A stretch of 64,000 bases of DNA, taken from contig NZ_FZOO01000001.1 in assembly GCF_900188375.1 (NCBI RefSeq), positions 62,001 through 126,000 on the forward strand. Reading direction: 5' to 3'. Each line of letters begins with the position of its first letter. The stretch's first letter is position 1. This document shows, piece after piece, positions 42,388 to 51,441 of the stretch. Source of the DNA: Geodermatophilus pulveris (GTDB lineage Bacteria > Actinomycetota > Actinomycetes > Mycobacteriales > Geodermatophilaceae). The notes under the pieces were generated by a model, which worked only from the letters and a program-made list of their open reading frames with translations, was not told where the DNA came from and made no database searches. A program made the translations under genes and the position numbers.

Positions 42388-43260
42388 TCAGCCGCTGAGG
42401 GCCAGCCCGGTGCCGAGCAGGACGCCGGTGGCCAGGGTGAGCAGCCCGGTGCCCTGCAGCGCCGCGACGAGCGCCGGCCCGCGCCCGCCGGAGAGCACGG
42501 TGCGCACCGGCGGCACGGCCAGCGGGACGGCGAGCAGCGCCAGCAGCGCCCACGGCCGGGCCAGGCCGACGGCGGCGACCACCGCGAAGGCCCCCGCGGG
42601 CAGGCCGGCGAACGCGACCCGGGTGCCGCGGTCGCCGAGCAGCACGGCCAGCGTCCGCTTGCCCACGGCGGCGTCGCCCTCGATGTCGCGCAGGTTGTTG
42701 ACCACCAGCAGGGCCACCGACAGCAGGCCGACCGGCACCGACGCCGCCACGGCCAGCCCGTCGACCGAGCCGGTCTGTACGAACGCCGTCCCGACGACGG
42801 CGACCAGGCCGAAGAAGACGAACACGAAGACCTCGCCCAGCGCCCGGTAGCCGTAGGGCAGCGGGCCGCCGGTGTAGGTCCACGCCGCCGCGATGCAGGC
42901 CGCGCCGACCGCGACCAGCCACCAGCTGGACAGCGCGGCCAGCGCCAGCCCGGCCAGCGCGGCGACGGCGAAGGCGGCCAGGGCCGCGCCGAGCACCTGC
43001 CGCGGGGTGGCCGCCCCGGAGCCGACCAGCCGCATGGGGCCGACCCGGGCGGCGTCGGTGCCGCGCACCCCGTCGGAGTGGTCGTTGGCGTAGTTCACCG
43101 CGACCTGCAGCGCGAGCGCGACCACCAGCGCCAGCGCGGCGGGCAGCGGCCGGAAGCCGTCGAGCGCCGCGGCCGCGCCGGAGCCGACGAGCACGGGTGC
43201 GAGGGCCGCCGGGAGCGTGCGGGGGCGGGCGCCGGCGATCCACTGGGCGGGGGTGGCCAC
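42388..43260 (-). CDS. menA: 1,4-dihydroxy-2-naphthoate polyprenyltransferase (MenA)
   Basis: MenA attaches the polyprenyl tail to 1,4-dihydroxy-2-naphthoate, giving demethylmenaquinol in the membrane. The 290-residue UbiA-family protein has about nine helices, with the first aspartate-rich motif in VNYANDHSDGVRGTD and the second in VVNNLRDIEGDAAVGKRTLAV, both required for Mg-diphosphate binding. The GTG start 43260 lies three bases behind the menE stop, so the two are coupled. The N-terminus WIAGARPRTLPAALAPVLVG is typical of MenA. Confidence 0.96.
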   Translation of the reverse strand: MATPAQWIAGARPRTLPAALAPVLVGSGAAAALDGFRPLPAALALVVALALQVAVNYANDHSDGVRGTDAARVGPMRLVGSGAATPRQVLGAALAAFAVAALAGLALAALSSWWLVAVGAACIAAAWTYTGGPLPYGYRALGEVFVFVFFGLVAVVGTAFVQTGSVDGLAVAASVPVGLLSVALLVVNNLRDIEGDAAVGKRTLAVLLGDRGTRVAFAGLPAGAFAVVAAVGLARPWALLALLAVPLAVPPVRTVLSGGRGPALVAALQGTGLLTLATGVLLGTGLALSG

Positions 43261-43262
43261 GG

Positions 43263-44390
43263 TCAGTGCCCCACGCGCAGGGCCGCGGCCACGCCGCGGC
43301 GGTCCGGCTTGCCGGTGTGCAGGGTGGGGACGGCGGCGATGCGGTGCAGCTCCCGCGGGGCGGCCGGCGCGCCCAGCCGGCCGGCCACCCACGGGCGCAG
43401 CGCGGCGAGGTCGGGGTCGGCGCCGGGTGCCGCGACGACGGCGGCCACCACCCGCTCGCCCCACTCGTCGTCCGGCCGGCCGAAGACGACGGCGTCGGCG
43501 ACGTCCGGGTGCTCGCGCAGCACCCCCTCCACGGCCTGCGGGGCGACGTTCACCCCGCCGGTGACCACGACGTCGTCCAGCCGCCCGAGCACGGTCAGCC
43601 GCCCGGCCCCGTCCAGCGAGCCGGCGTCGCGGGTGCGGAACCACCCCTCGGCGAAGGCCGCGGCCGTGCCCCCGGGGTCCAGCCGGTAGCCGAGCGCCAG
43701 GGTCGGCCCGGCGAGCTCGACGCCCTCGGTGACCCGCACGCGGACCCCGTCGAGGGGCACGCCGTCGTAGACGCAGCCGCCGGCGGTCTCGGTCATCCCG
43801 TAGGTGGTCACGACCGCGACGCCCTCGCTCCGGGCGCGGGCCAGCAGGCCGGGGTCGGTCGCCGCGCCGCCGACGAGCACCGCGTCGAACGCCCGCAGCG
43901 CGGCGGGCCCGGCGTCGAGGTGCCGGCGCAGCTGGGTGGGCACCAGCGCGGTGTACCGCCGGCCGGCGGGCATCCGGGCGACCGCGGCCGCCAGCTGCTC
44001 GCCCGGCGCCAGGACGGTCGGGTCGGTGCCGCCGAGGACCGACCGGCAGAGCACCTGCAGCCCGGCGACCGCCGACACGGGCAGGGCCAGCAGCCAGGCG
44101 CCGGGGCCGCCCAGGCGGCGCAGCGTGGCCTCGCCCGACGCCCGCACCGCGCCGGCCGGCAGCAGCACCCCGCGGCCGCCGCCGGTCGAGCCGGAGGTGA
44201 CGACGACCAGGTCCGCGCCGTCCTCCAGCGGCTCGCCCGGCCGCAGGGCGGCGAGGGCGGTGTCGACGGCGGCCGGCGGGCCGGCGGGCAGCACCGCCAG
44301 GGGCGCGGTGCCGTCGAGCGCGGCGCGCAGCCGCGGCAGCAGCGCGCGGGGGTCGGCCGGCGCCGGCACGGGGGTCAGGCGCCGGGGCAT
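43263..44390 (-). CDS. menE: o-Succinylbenzoate-CoA ligase (MenE)
   Basis: MenE activates o-succinylbenzoate to its CoA ester. The 375-residue protein is a short ANL ligase, as usual for actinobacterial MenE: A3 loop VVTSGSTGGGRGVLLP, A5 TTYGMTETAGGCVYDG, A7/A8 WFRTRDAGSLDGAGRL and LDDVVVTGGVNVAPQAVE, and the A10 lysine in TLHTGKPDRRGV. The whole adenylation chemistry looks intact. It is divergent from menC, with copy C of the structured repeat in the gap, and is coupled to menA downstream. Confidence 0.93.
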   Translation of the reverse strand: MPRRLTPVPAPADPRALLPRLRAALDGTAPLAVLPAGPPAAVDTALAALRPGEPLEDGADLVVVTSGSTGGGRGVLLPAGAVRASGEATLRRLGGPGAWLLALPVSAVAGLQVLCRSVLGGTDPTVLAPGEQLAAAVARMPAGRRYTALVPTQLRRHLDAGPAALRAFDAVLVGGAATDPGLLARARSEGVAVVTTYGMTETAGGCVYDGVPLDGVRVRVTEGVELAGPTLALGYRLDPGGTAAAFAEGWFRTRDAGSLDGAGRLTVLGRLDDVVVTGGVNVAPQAVEGVLREHPDVADAVVFGRPDDEWGERVVAAVVAAPGADPDLAALRPWVAGRLGAPAAPRELHRIAAVPTLHTGKPDRRGVAAALRVGH

Positions 44391-44408
44391 GGGCGCCTAC
44401 GGTACTTC

Positions 44409-44466
44409 GGCCACCTGCAGAGGCCCGCCGCGAGCGGGCGAGCGGTGGGGGGCAGGGGGTCCTTCT
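44409..44466 (-). repeat. Structured interspersed repeat, copy C
   Basis: On the minus strand it reads GGACCCCCTGCCCCCCACCG, continues with GCTCGCCCGCTCGCGG and ends CTGCAGGTGG. The inner hairpin sequence (CCGCTCGCCCGCTCGCGGCGG) is nearly identical to copy B; the outer stem pairs GCAGGGGG (44452-44459) with CCACCTGC (44411-44418) with one mismatch. It occupies the divergent menE/menC promoter region. Confidence 0.75.
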
Positions 44467-44481
44467 CCTACGCTTGCTGCC

Positions 44482-45411
44482 GTGATCGACGCCGTCGAGG
44501 TCTGGTCGGTGCCGATGCGCACCCGCTTCCGCGGCATCGACGTGCGCGACGGCGTCCTGGTGCGCGGCCCCGCCGGCTGGGGGGAGTTCTCCCCGTTCTG
44601 GGACTACGACGTCGCCGAGAGCCGCCGCTGGTGGGCCGGCGCCGTCGAGGCCGCCTGCCACGGGTGGCCCGCGCCGGTGCGCGACACCGTGCCCGTCAAC
44701 GTGACCGTCCCCGCCGTGGACGCCACGCGGGCGCACGCGATCGTCGCCGCCTCCGGCTGCCGGACGGCGAAGGTCAAGGTGGCCGAGCCCGGCCAGACGC
44801 CCGCCGACGACCTCGCCCGGGTCGAGGCGGTGCGCGACGCGCTCGGGCCGGACGGTGCTGTCCGGGTCGACGCGAACGCCGCCTGGGACGTCGACACCGC
44901 GGTCGCGCGCCTCCGCGAGCTGGACCGGGTGGGCCTGGAGTACGCCGAGCAGCCGTGCGCGTCGCTGGCGGAGCTCGCCGCGCTGCGCCGGCGGGTCGAC
45001 GTCCGGATCGCCGCGGACGAGGTGGTGCGCCGCGCGGCCGACCCGCTGCGGGTGGACCTGCGCGAGGCCTGCGACGTCGTCGTCCTCAAGGTGCAGCCGC
45101 TCGGCGGCGTCCGGGCGGCGCTGGAGGTGGCGCAGGCGCACGGCCTGCCGTGCGTGGTGTCGTCGGCGCTGGAGAGCTCGGTCGGCATCGCCGCCGGGGT
45201 GGCGCTGGCCGCCGCGCTGCCCGAGCTGCCGTTCGCCTGCGGCCTGGCCACCGTCGCCCTGCTCGACGGGGACGTCACCGGCGACCCGCTGCTGCCGGTG
45301 GACGGCGCGCTGCCGGTGCGGGCCGTGACGCCCGACCGGCTGGCGGCCGTGGCCGCCGGGCCGGACGTCGAGGCGCGCTGGCGGGCCCGGCTGGCCGCGG
45401 TGCGCGGGTGA
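44482..45411 (+). CDS. menC: o-Succinylbenzoate synthase (MenC)
   Basis: MenC dehydrates SHCHC to o-succinylbenzoate; it belongs to the enolase superfamily. The 309-residue protein has the catalytic lysine motif TAKVKVAE, metal-binding residues in VRVDANAAWD, EYAEQPCASL and RIAADEVVRR, and the second lysine in VVLKVQPLGG. The N-terminal capping domain is short, as in actinobacterial MenC. GTG 44482 gives the typical start IDAVEVWSVPMRTRFRG. It overlaps menD by four bases (GTGA). Confidence 0.94.
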   Translation: MIDAVEVWSVPMRTRFRGIDVRDGVLVRGPAGWGEFSPFWDYDVAESRRWWAGAVEAACHGWPAPVRDTVPVNVTVPAVDATRAHAIVAASGCRTAKVKVAEPGQTPADDLARVEAVRDALGPDGAVRVDANAAWDVDTAVARLRELDRVGLEYAEQPCASLAELAALRRRVDVRIAADEVVRRAADPLRVDLREACDVVVLKVQPLGGVRAALEVAQAHGLPCVVSSALESSVGIAAGVALAAALPELPFACGLATVALLDGDVTGDPLLPVDGALPVRAVTPDRLAAVAAGPDVEARWRARLAAVRG

Positions 45412-47090
45412 ACCCCTCCACGGCGCTGGCGCGGGTGCTCGTCGACGAGCTGCTCCGCGGCGGGGTCACCGACGCCGTGGTGGCCCCGGGCTCCCGGTCC
45501 GCCCCGGTCGCGCTGGCGCTGGCCGCCGCGGAACGGGCCGGCCGGCTGACCCTGCACGTCCGCATCGACGAGCGGACGGCGGCCTTCCTCGCCCTCGGCC
45601 TGGCCAGGGCCTCCGGGCGCCCGGTGCCGGTGCTCACCACCTCCGGGACGGCGACCGCGCACCTGCACGCCGCCGTGCTGGAGGCCGACGCCGCCGGGGT
45701 GCCGCTGCTCGCGCTGACCGCCGACCGGCCCCCGGAGCTGCGGGACACCGGCGCCAACCAGACGATCGCCCAGCCCGGCCTCTACGGCGGCGCGGTGCGG
45801 GCGGCGGTCGACGTCGGCGTGCCCGAGGCCGGCCGCGAGGAGGCGCAGAACCGGTACTGGCGCTCGCTGGTCGCCAAGGCCCTGCTCGTCGCCCGCGGCG
45901 CGCTCTCCGGCGACCCGGGCCCGGTGCACCTGAACCTGCCGCTGCGCGAGCCGCTGCTGCCCGACGACGACGCCGACGGCCGCCCGGACGGGCCGTGGTC
46001 CGGGCGGCCCGGCGGGGCGCCGTGGACCGAGGGGGCCGCCGCGGCGCCGGACCGCGCGGCCGGCACCGGCCCGGCCCGCACCCTCGTCGTCGTCGGCGAC
46101 GGCCCGCCGGGGCTGGGCCGGGCGGCGGGCGAGCTCGCGCGGGCCCAGGGCTGGCCGGTCGTCGCCGAGCCCTCCAGCGGGGCGTGGGGCGGGTCGGCGC
46201 GCGGCGGCGCGCTGCTGCTCGGGGTGCCGGACTGGGTGGCCGCGCACCGGCCCGAGCGGGTGCTGGTGGTCGGGCGGCCGACCCTGTCGCGGCCCGTCGC
46301 GGCGCTGCTGGCCGACCCCGCCGTCCGGGTGGAGACGGTCGCCGCCAGCCCGCGCTGGCCCGACGCCGGCCGGTCGACGACCCGCGTCGGCGCCCTGCCG
46401 GCGCCCGGCGCCCCGGCCGACCCGTCCTGGCGGGCGGCCTGGTGCACCGCCGCCGACCGGGTGGGGGCGGTGGTGGACGGCCTGCTCGACGCCGCACCCG
46501 GGCTCACCGCCGGGCGGATCGCCCGGGACCTGGTCGCCGGCCTGCCCGCCGGGGCGCTGCTGGTGCTCGGGTCCTCGACGCCGGTGCGCGACGTGGACCG
46601 GCTGGCCGCCCCGCGCCCCGACCTGACGGTGCTCGCCAACCGCGGCGTCGCCGGCATCGACGGCACGGTGTCCACGGCGGTCGGCGCGGCCCGCGTGCAC
46701 GGCGGTCCGGCGTTCGCGCTGCTCGGCGACCTCACCCTGCTGCACGACCTGCAGGGGCTGCTGGTCGGCGAGGGGGAGCCGCGGCCGGACCTCACCGTCG
46801 TCGTCCCCGACAACGACGGCGGCGGGATCTTCGCCCAGCTGGAACCGGGGGAGCCGCGCCACGAGGCCGGCTACCGGCGGGTGTTCGGCACGCCGCACGG
46901 CCGGGACCTGGTCGCCGTCGCGGAGGCGCTCGGCTGGCCCGCGCAGCGGCTGTCCGGGCCCGGGCAGCTCCCCGGCGCGCTGGCCGCCGGGGGGCCGCGG
47001 GTGGTCGTGGCGGGCACCGACCAGCGCGCCGAGGCCGCGCTCGCCGTCCGCCTGCGCTCGGCCGCGGCCGAGGCGCTGCGCGGGGACTGA
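45408..47090 (+). CDS. menD: SEPHCHC synthase (MenD)
   Basis: MenD is a thiamine-diphosphate enzyme that adds a succinic semialdehyde unit from 2-oxoglutarate to isochorismate. The 560-residue protein shows the N-terminal pyrimidine-binding domain (VVAPGSRSAPVALAL, IDERTAAFLALGLARASGRP, TTSGTATAHLH) and the C-terminal ThDP domain with NRGVAGIDGTVSTAVGAA and LLGDLTLLHDLQGL ... VVPDNDGGGIF, where GDL...DN is the Mg-ThDP motif. GTG 45408 overlaps menC. A 30-base gap separates it from the GAF-ANTAR gene. Confidence 0.95.
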   Translation: MNPSTALARVLVDELLRGGVTDAVVAPGSRSAPVALALAAAERAGRLTLHVRIDERTAAFLALGLARASGRPVPVLTTSGTATAHLHAAVLEADAAGVPLLALTADRPPELRDTGANQTIAQPGLYGGAVRAAVDVGVPEAGREEAQNRYWRSLVAKALLVARGALSGDPGPVHLNLPLREPLLPDDDADGRPDGPWSGRPGGAPWTEGAAAAPDRAAGTGPARTLVVVGDGPPGLGRAAGELARAQGWPVVAEPSSGAWGGSARGGALLLGVPDWVAAHRPERVLVVGRPTLSRPVAALLADPAVRVETVAASPRWPDAGRSTTRVGALPAPGAPADPSWRAAWCTAADRVGAVVDGLLDAAPGLTAGRIARDLVAGLPAGALLVLGSSTPVRDVDRLAAPRPDLTVLANRGVAGIDGTVSTAVGAARVHGGPAFALLGDLTLLHDLQGLLVGEGEPRPDLTVVVPDNDGGGIFAQLEPGEPRHEAGYRRVFGTPHGRDLVAVAEALGWPAQRLSGPGQLPGALAAGGPRVVVAGTDQRAEAALAVRLRSAAAEALRGD

Positions 47091-47120
47091 GCGCACCGCG
47101 CGCACGGCTACGGTGGCCCG

Positions 47121-47906
47121 ATGAGGGGGGAGCCGAGGCGGGCGGGGCGGTCCCGGGAGAGCGACGACGACCAGGCCGCGGCCCCGGCGTCCGGCGGCGG
47201 CGGGGAGGGCCGCGGTGCCGCGGGCAACCTGGCCGAGACCATGGCCCAGGTCGCCCGGGCGATGCGGGAGGAGCACGGCGACGTCGAGGCCACCCTGCAG
47301 GTCATGGCCACCACGGCGGTGCGCGCCGTCCCCGGTGCCGAGGACTGCTCGATCAGCTACGTCACCGGCCGGGAGCGGGTCGAGCCACGGGCGTCCACCG
47401 GGGACCTCCCGGCGCGGGTGGACGACCTGCAGACCCGGGTGCGGCAGGGGCCGTGCCTGGACTCGGTGTGGGAGCAGGAGACCGTCCGCATCGACGACAT
47501 GCGCCGCGAGGCGCGCTGGCCCCGGTTCGCCGCCGGGGCGGTCGAGCTCGGGGCGCTCAGCGCGCTGTGCTTCCAGCTGTTCGTCGAGGGCGACAACCTC
47601 GGCGCCCTCAACCTCTACGCGCGCCGGCCGGACGCCTTCGACGAGGAGTCCGAGGACGTCGGCCTGGTGCTCGCCGCGCACGCCGCCGTCGCGCTGGCCG
47701 GCGCCCGGGGTGAGGAGGACCTGCGCCGGGCCCTCGGCAGCCGGGACACCATCGGGCAGGCCAAGGGGATCCTCATGGAGCGCCACCGGCTGACCGCCCA
47801 GCAGGCCTTCGAGGTGCTCGCGCGCGCCTCCCAGCAGTCCAACCGCAAGCTCGTCGACGTCGCCGAGGAGCTCACGCAGACCGGAGCGGTGCCCGGGCCG
47901 GACTGA
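47121..47906 (+). CDS. GAF and ANTAR domain-containing regulator
   Basis: A 261-residue cytoplasmic protein: charged disordered N-terminus (1-35), GAF sensor domain (about 40-185, with CLDSVWEQETVRIDDMRRE) and a C-terminal ANTAR domain (about 192-250, with LGSRDTIGQAKGILMERHR and AFEVLARASQQSNRKLVDVA). ANTAR proteins bind twin-hexaloop RNA hairpins and prevent termination; the GAF part senses a small ligand. It lies inside the menaquinone cluster but is convergent with menF, so a role in quinone or respiratory control is possible but unproven. Start ATG 47121. Confidence 0.9.
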   Translation: MRGEPRRAGRSRESDDDQAAAPASGGGGEGRGAAGNLAETMAQVARAMREEHGDVEATLQVMATTAVRAVPGAEDCSISYVTGRERVEPRASTGDLPARVDDLQTRVRQGPCLDSVWEQETVRIDDMRREARWPRFAAGAVELGALSALCFQLFVEGDNLGALNLYARRPDAFDEESEDVGLVLAAHAAVALAGARGEEDLRRALGSRDTIGQAKGILMERHRLTAQQAFEVLARASQQSNRKLVDVAEELTQTGAVPGPD

Positions 47907-47924
47907 ACCGGGGCGCGCGCCGGG

Positions 47925-49199
47925 TCAGCTCTCCAGCGCGGCCTGGACGGCGGCGAACTTGGCCTGGGTCTCGGCGAGCTCCGCGGCCGGGTCGGAGCCG
48001 GCCACGATGCCGCAGCCGGCGAACAGCCGCGCGGAGGTCGCGTCCTCCGCGGACAGCTGAGCGCAGCGCAGCGCCAGGCCGAACTCGCCGTCCCCGCGCG
48101 CGTCGACCCAGCCGACCGGGCCGGCGTAGCGGCCGCGGTCCATGCCCTCCAGCTCGCCGATCAGCGCGGCGGCGGCGCCGGTAGGGGTGCCGCAGACGGC
48201 GGCCGTCGGGTGCACCGCCCCGACCAGCTCCAGCAGCCCGGCGCGGCCGCGGACGCCCCGGCCGCGCTGCACGCCGGTGACGTCGGTGGCCAGGTGGCGG
48301 ACGTTGGCCAGCGTCAGCAGCTCCGGCTCCGCGGGCGCGGTGAGCGTCGTGCAGTACGGCTGCAGGGCCCGGACCAGGGAGTCGACGGCGAGGGCGTGCT
48401 CGGCCCGGTCCTTGGCCGAGGACAGCAGGTCCGCGGCCAGCCGCGCGTCCGCGGCGCCGGCGCCGCGGGGCGCGGTGCCGGCCAGCACGCGGGAGGACAG
48501 CTGCCGGCCGGTGCGGCGCAGCAGCAGCTCCGGGGTGGCCCCCAGCAGGTCGTCGACGGCGAAGGTCCAGCAGTCGGGGAAGCGGGCGGCCAGCCGGGCG
48601 AGCAGCGACCGGACGTCCAGCGGCTCGTCGGCGGTGACCAGCAGGTCGCGCGCGAGCACCACCTTGGCCAGCTCGCCGGCGCCGATGCGGGCCACGGCGG
48701 TGGCCACCCGCGCGCACCACGAGGCGGGGTCGAGCGCCCCGTCGGCGTAGCGCAGCCGCCCCGGCCCGGCCGGCGCGGTCGCGGGCGCGGCGACCAGCAC
48801 GTCGGCGGGGTCGGCGTCCCCGGTGGTGGTCACCCAGGCCACGCCGTCCCGCCGGCCGACGACGACCTCGGGGACGACGAACACCGACGTCCCGGCGGCC
48901 GGGTCGAAGGCGATGCTGGCGAAGAGGACCGGCCCGGACCCGGGCACCCCGGCCCGGTCGTCGACGTCGAGGCCGGCGCTGAGCCCGGCCCACCACGCGG
49001 CCGCCTCGGCCAGCGCCCGCGGGCCGGTGACCTCCAGCCGGGCCGCCTCGCCCCAGCCGACCAGGCCCTCGCCGCGGCGCACCCAGGACAGGGCGCCGGC
49101 GGCGGGCAGCAGCTCCAGCAGGGCCGGCGCCTCGCGCAGCGGCGTCGTGGTGACCGCGGGCGTGCGGGCCCCCGCTGTGGTCACCGCCGCGACGCTCAC
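47925..49199 (-). CDS. menF: Isochorismate synthase (MenF)
   Basis: MenF converts chorismate to isochorismate with Mg2+, entering menaquinone synthesis. The 424-residue chorismate-binding protein has the catalytic lysine region [14 protein letters not shown], the Glu-rich segments [14 protein letters not shown] and [17 protein letters not shown], and the C-terminal signatures [35 protein letters not shown] and [20 protein letters not shown]. All are as in active isochorismate synthases (EntC/DhbC/MenF). The GTG 49199 start is back to back with menG (36 bases). Confidence 0.94.
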   Translation of the reverse strand: MSVAAVTTAGARTPAVTTTPLREAPALLELLPAAGALSWVRRGEGLVGWGEAARLEVTGPRALAEAAAWWAGLSAGLDVDDRAGVPGSGPVLFASIAFDPAAGTSVFVVPEVVVGRRDGVAWVTTTGDADPADVLVAAPATAPAGPGRLRYADGALDPASWCARVATAVARIGAGELAKVVLARDLLVTADEPLDVRSLLARLAARFPDCWTFAVDDLLGATPELLLRRTGRQLSSRVLAGTAPRGAGAADARLAADLLSSAKDRAEHALAVDSLVRALQPYCTTLTAPAEPELLTLANVRHLATDVTGVQRGRGVRGRAGLLELVGAVHPTAAVCGTPTGAAAALIGELEGMDRGRYAGPVGWVDARGDGEFGLALRCAQLSAEDATSARLFAGCGIVAGSDPAAELAETQAKFAAVQAALES

Positions 49200-49235
49200 G
49201 AGAGCAAGAGTAGGCAGCCGGTAGCGTCGCCCGTC

Positions 49236-49961
49236 GTGGCGGACCGGCGAGACAGCGCACACACCGCGGGCACCCGGGCCGGTCTGGACAAGCGGCCGGC
49301 CGACGTCGCGGCCATGTTCGACCGGGTGGCCCGGCGGTACGACGTCACCAACACCGTGCTCTCCGGCGGCCGGGACGCCTCCTGGCGGCGGGCCACCCGC
49401 GAGGCGCTCGGTGCCCGGCCGGGGCAGACGGTGCTCGACGTCGCCGCCGGGACGGCGGTCTCCACGGTGGAGCTGGCCGCCGGGGGCGTGCACGCCGTCG
49501 CCTGCGACTTCTCCCAGGGCATGCTGCGCGCCGGTGCCGCCCGGCCGGTGCCCAAGGTGGCCGGCGACGCCATGGCGCTGCCGCTGGCCGACGCGAGCGT
49601 CGACGGCGTGGTCATCTCCTTCGGCCTGCGCAACGTCGCCGACCCCGACGCCGCGCTGCGCGAGTTCGCCCGCGTCACCCGCCCCGGCGGCACGCTGGTG
49701 GTCTGCGAGTTCTCCAGCCCGACCTGGCCGCCGTTCCGCACCGTCTACACCGAGTACCTGATGCGGGCCCTGCCGCGGATCGCGCGCGCGGTGAGCAGCA
49801 ACCCCGACGCCTACGTCTACCTGGCCGAGTCGATCCGGGCCTGGCCGGACCAGGCGGCGCTGGCCGCCCGGCTGCAGGCCGCCGGCTGGGCCGACGTGTC
49901 CTGGCGCGACCTCACCGGCGGCGTCGTCGCCCTGCACCGCGGGCGCCGGCCGGCCGACTGA
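49236..49961 (+). CDS. menG: Demethylmenaquinone methyltransferase (MenG/UbiE)
   Basis: MenG methylates demethylmenaquinol with SAM, the last step of menaquinone synthesis. The 241-residue protein has the UbiE signatures [19 protein letters not shown] near the N-terminus, [16 protein letters not shown] (motif I), [20 protein letters not shown] and [20 protein letters not shown]. The GTG 49236 start gives the family-typical N-terminus. The TGA is followed by 193 bases with the Rex-controlled promoter of the menJ-nuo operon. Confidence 0.95.
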   Translation: MADRRDSAHTAGTRAGLDKRPADVAAMFDRVARRYDVTNTVLSGGRDASWRRATREALGARPGQTVLDVAAGTAVSTVELAAGGVHAVACDFSQGMLRAGAARPVPKVAGDAMALPLADASVDGVVISFGLRNVADPDAALREFARVTRPGGTLVVCEFSSPTWPPFRTVYTEYLMRALPRIARAVSSNPDAYVYLAESIRAWPDQAALAARLQAAGWADVSWRDLTGGVVALHRGRRPAD

Positions 49962-50026
49962 CCTGCGGCCGGTGCGGATGGGGTGCACCGAGACGCAACC
50001 GTGACGCCCCGGTTCCGGGCGGGCCC

Positions 50027-50090
50027 TTGTCAGCGGGCTCACGGACCGGCCTACAGTAGGGACCGGGCGACCTTGTGAAGCAATTCACAA
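50027..50090 (+). promoter_or_regulatory. menJ-nuo promoter with perfect Rex operator
   Basis: TTGTGAAGCAATTCACAA at 50073-50090 matches the Rex consensus TTGTGAA-N4-TTCACAA at all fourteen defined positions and is the most AT-rich site in the area. Upstream, TTGTCA (50027-50032) and TACAGT (50052-50057) form a plausible -35/-10 pair with a 19-base spacer, so the operator would cover the start of transcription. The first gene begins 64 bases later. Rex repression of nuo is established in Streptomyces coelicolor; here it is predicted. Confidence 0.85.
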
Positions 50091-50154
50091 GCGTGCCGGG
50101 AACACCGACGCCGGGGACAGGGGGCGCCGGGCACGCGAGGCGGAGGGGGCCGAG

Positions 50155-51414
50155 GTGGACGACCGCGACCGCGGTGCCGACGTGCTCGTCGTCGGCGCCG
50201 GTCCGGCGGGCTCCTCGGCCGCGTGGCACCTGGCCCGGGCCGGCCTGGACGTCGCCGTCCTGGAGAAGGCCCGGCTGCCCCGGGAGAAGGTCTGCGGCGA
50301 CGGGCTGACCCCCCGCGGGGTCAAGGCCCTCGACGACATGGGGGTGGACACCACCGGCTGGGTGCGGCACCGCGGGCTGCGGGTCACCGGCGGCGGCGTG
50401 GTGGCCGAGGTGGACTGGCCGCAGCTGCGGTCCTGGCCGTCGTACGGCCTGATCCGCAGCCGCCGCGACCTCGACGCCGGGCTCGCCGCGCACGCCGCCG
50501 CGGCCGGCGCCCGGCTGGTGCAGGAGGTCACGGTCACCGGCCCGCTGCTGGACGACGCCGGCCGGGTCGCCGGCGTGCAGGCCACCGAGGGGCCGGAGCG
50601 GGCGCCGGCCACCTGGCGCGCGCCGCTGGTCGTCTCCGCCGAGGGGCTGTCCGGCCGGCTGGCCAAGGCGCTGGGGCTGCTGCGCCGCGAGGACCGGCCG
50701 CTCGGTGTCGCCGTCCGCCGGTACGTGTCCTCCCCGCGCACCCACGAGGAGTACCTCGACATCTCCTTCGACCTGTCCCCTGCCGGCCCGGACGCCGACT
50801 CGATGCCCGGCTACGGCTGGGCCTTCGGGATGGGCGACGGCACCAGCAACGTCGGCTTCGGCCTGCTGGACACCCGCCGCGGCTCCGGCACCGAGCCGCG
50901 GACCGTGCTGCGCCGGTGGCTGGCCACCCTCCCGCCGGAGTGGGCGCTGGGGGAGGAGCACGCGGTGACCCCGCTGCGCGGCGCCGGCCTGCCGATGGCC
51001 CTGCACCGCGGGCCGGCCTACACCCGCGGGCTGCTGCTGGCCGGCGACGCCGCGGGCACCGTCAACCCGTTCAACGGCGAGGGCATCAGCTACGCGCTGG
51101 AGACCGGCCGGATGGCGGCCGAGGCGGCGGCGGAGGCCCTCGCCGCGCCCGTCGGCCCGGCCCGGGAGGCCGTGCTGCGCCGCTACCCGGCCCGGCTGCG
51201 CGCGGAGTACGGCGGCCACCACCGGCTGGGCACCGGCTTCCTGGCCCTGCTCGCCCGCCCCGACCTGGTCCGCTTCGCCACCGCGCACGGGCTCACCCGC
51301 CCGGCGCTGGTGGCCCGGGCGCTGCGCCTCATGGGCAACCTGACCGACGGCCGGGACGGCGACCGGTTCGACCGCGCCGTCGCCGTCCTCACCCGGCTGG
51401 CCCCGGCGGTCTGA
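50155..51414 (+). CDS. Geranylgeranyl reductase family protein (MenJ-like)
   Basis: A 419-residue FAD-dependent oxidoreductase with the dinucleotide motif VLVVGAGPAGSSAAWHLARA, LEKARLPREKVCGDGLTPRG, and the second FAD motif LLLAGDAAGTVNPFNGEGIS. These define the geranylgeranyl/digeranylgeranyl reductase family. In M. tuberculosis Rv0561c (MenJ) of this family saturates the beta-isoprene unit of menaquinone, and the gene is next to the menaquinone methyltransferase as here. The position at the head of the nuo operon fits a quinone-tailoring role. Start GTG 50155, behind GGAGGGGGCCGAG. Confidence 0.9.
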   Translation: MDDRDRGADVLVVGAGPAGSSAAWHLARAGLDVAVLEKARLPREKVCGDGLTPRGVKALDDMGVDTTGWVRHRGLRVTGGGVVAEVDWPQLRSWPSYGLIRSRRDLDAGLAAHAAAAGARLVQEVTVTGPLLDDAGRVAGVQATEGPERAPATWRAPLVVSAEGLSGRLAKALGLLRREDRPLGVAVRRYVSSPRTHEEYLDISFDLSPAGPDADSMPGYGWAFGMGDGTSNVGFGLLDTRRGSGTEPRTVLRRWLATLPPEWALGEEHAVTPLRGAGLPMALHRGPAYTRGLLLAGDAAGTVNPFNGEGISYALETGRMAAEAAAEALAAPVGPAREAVLRRYPARLRAEYGGHHRLGTGFLALLARPDLVRFATAHGLTRPALVARALRLMGNLTDGRDGDRFDRAVAVLTRLAPAV

Positions 51415-51441
51415 CGTGCCCACCGAGCCGAGGAGCCGCTG

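Noticed and set aside
43197-45407. Long N-terminal extension of menD (over 700 residues)
   Set aside because: It is the shadow of menE and menC; the GTGA overlap with menC and the MenD family N-terminus define the start at 45408.
44604-47786. 1060-residue minus-strand frame opposite menC-menD-ANTAR
   Set aside because: It contradicts three well-supported plus-strand genes and shows no family motif.
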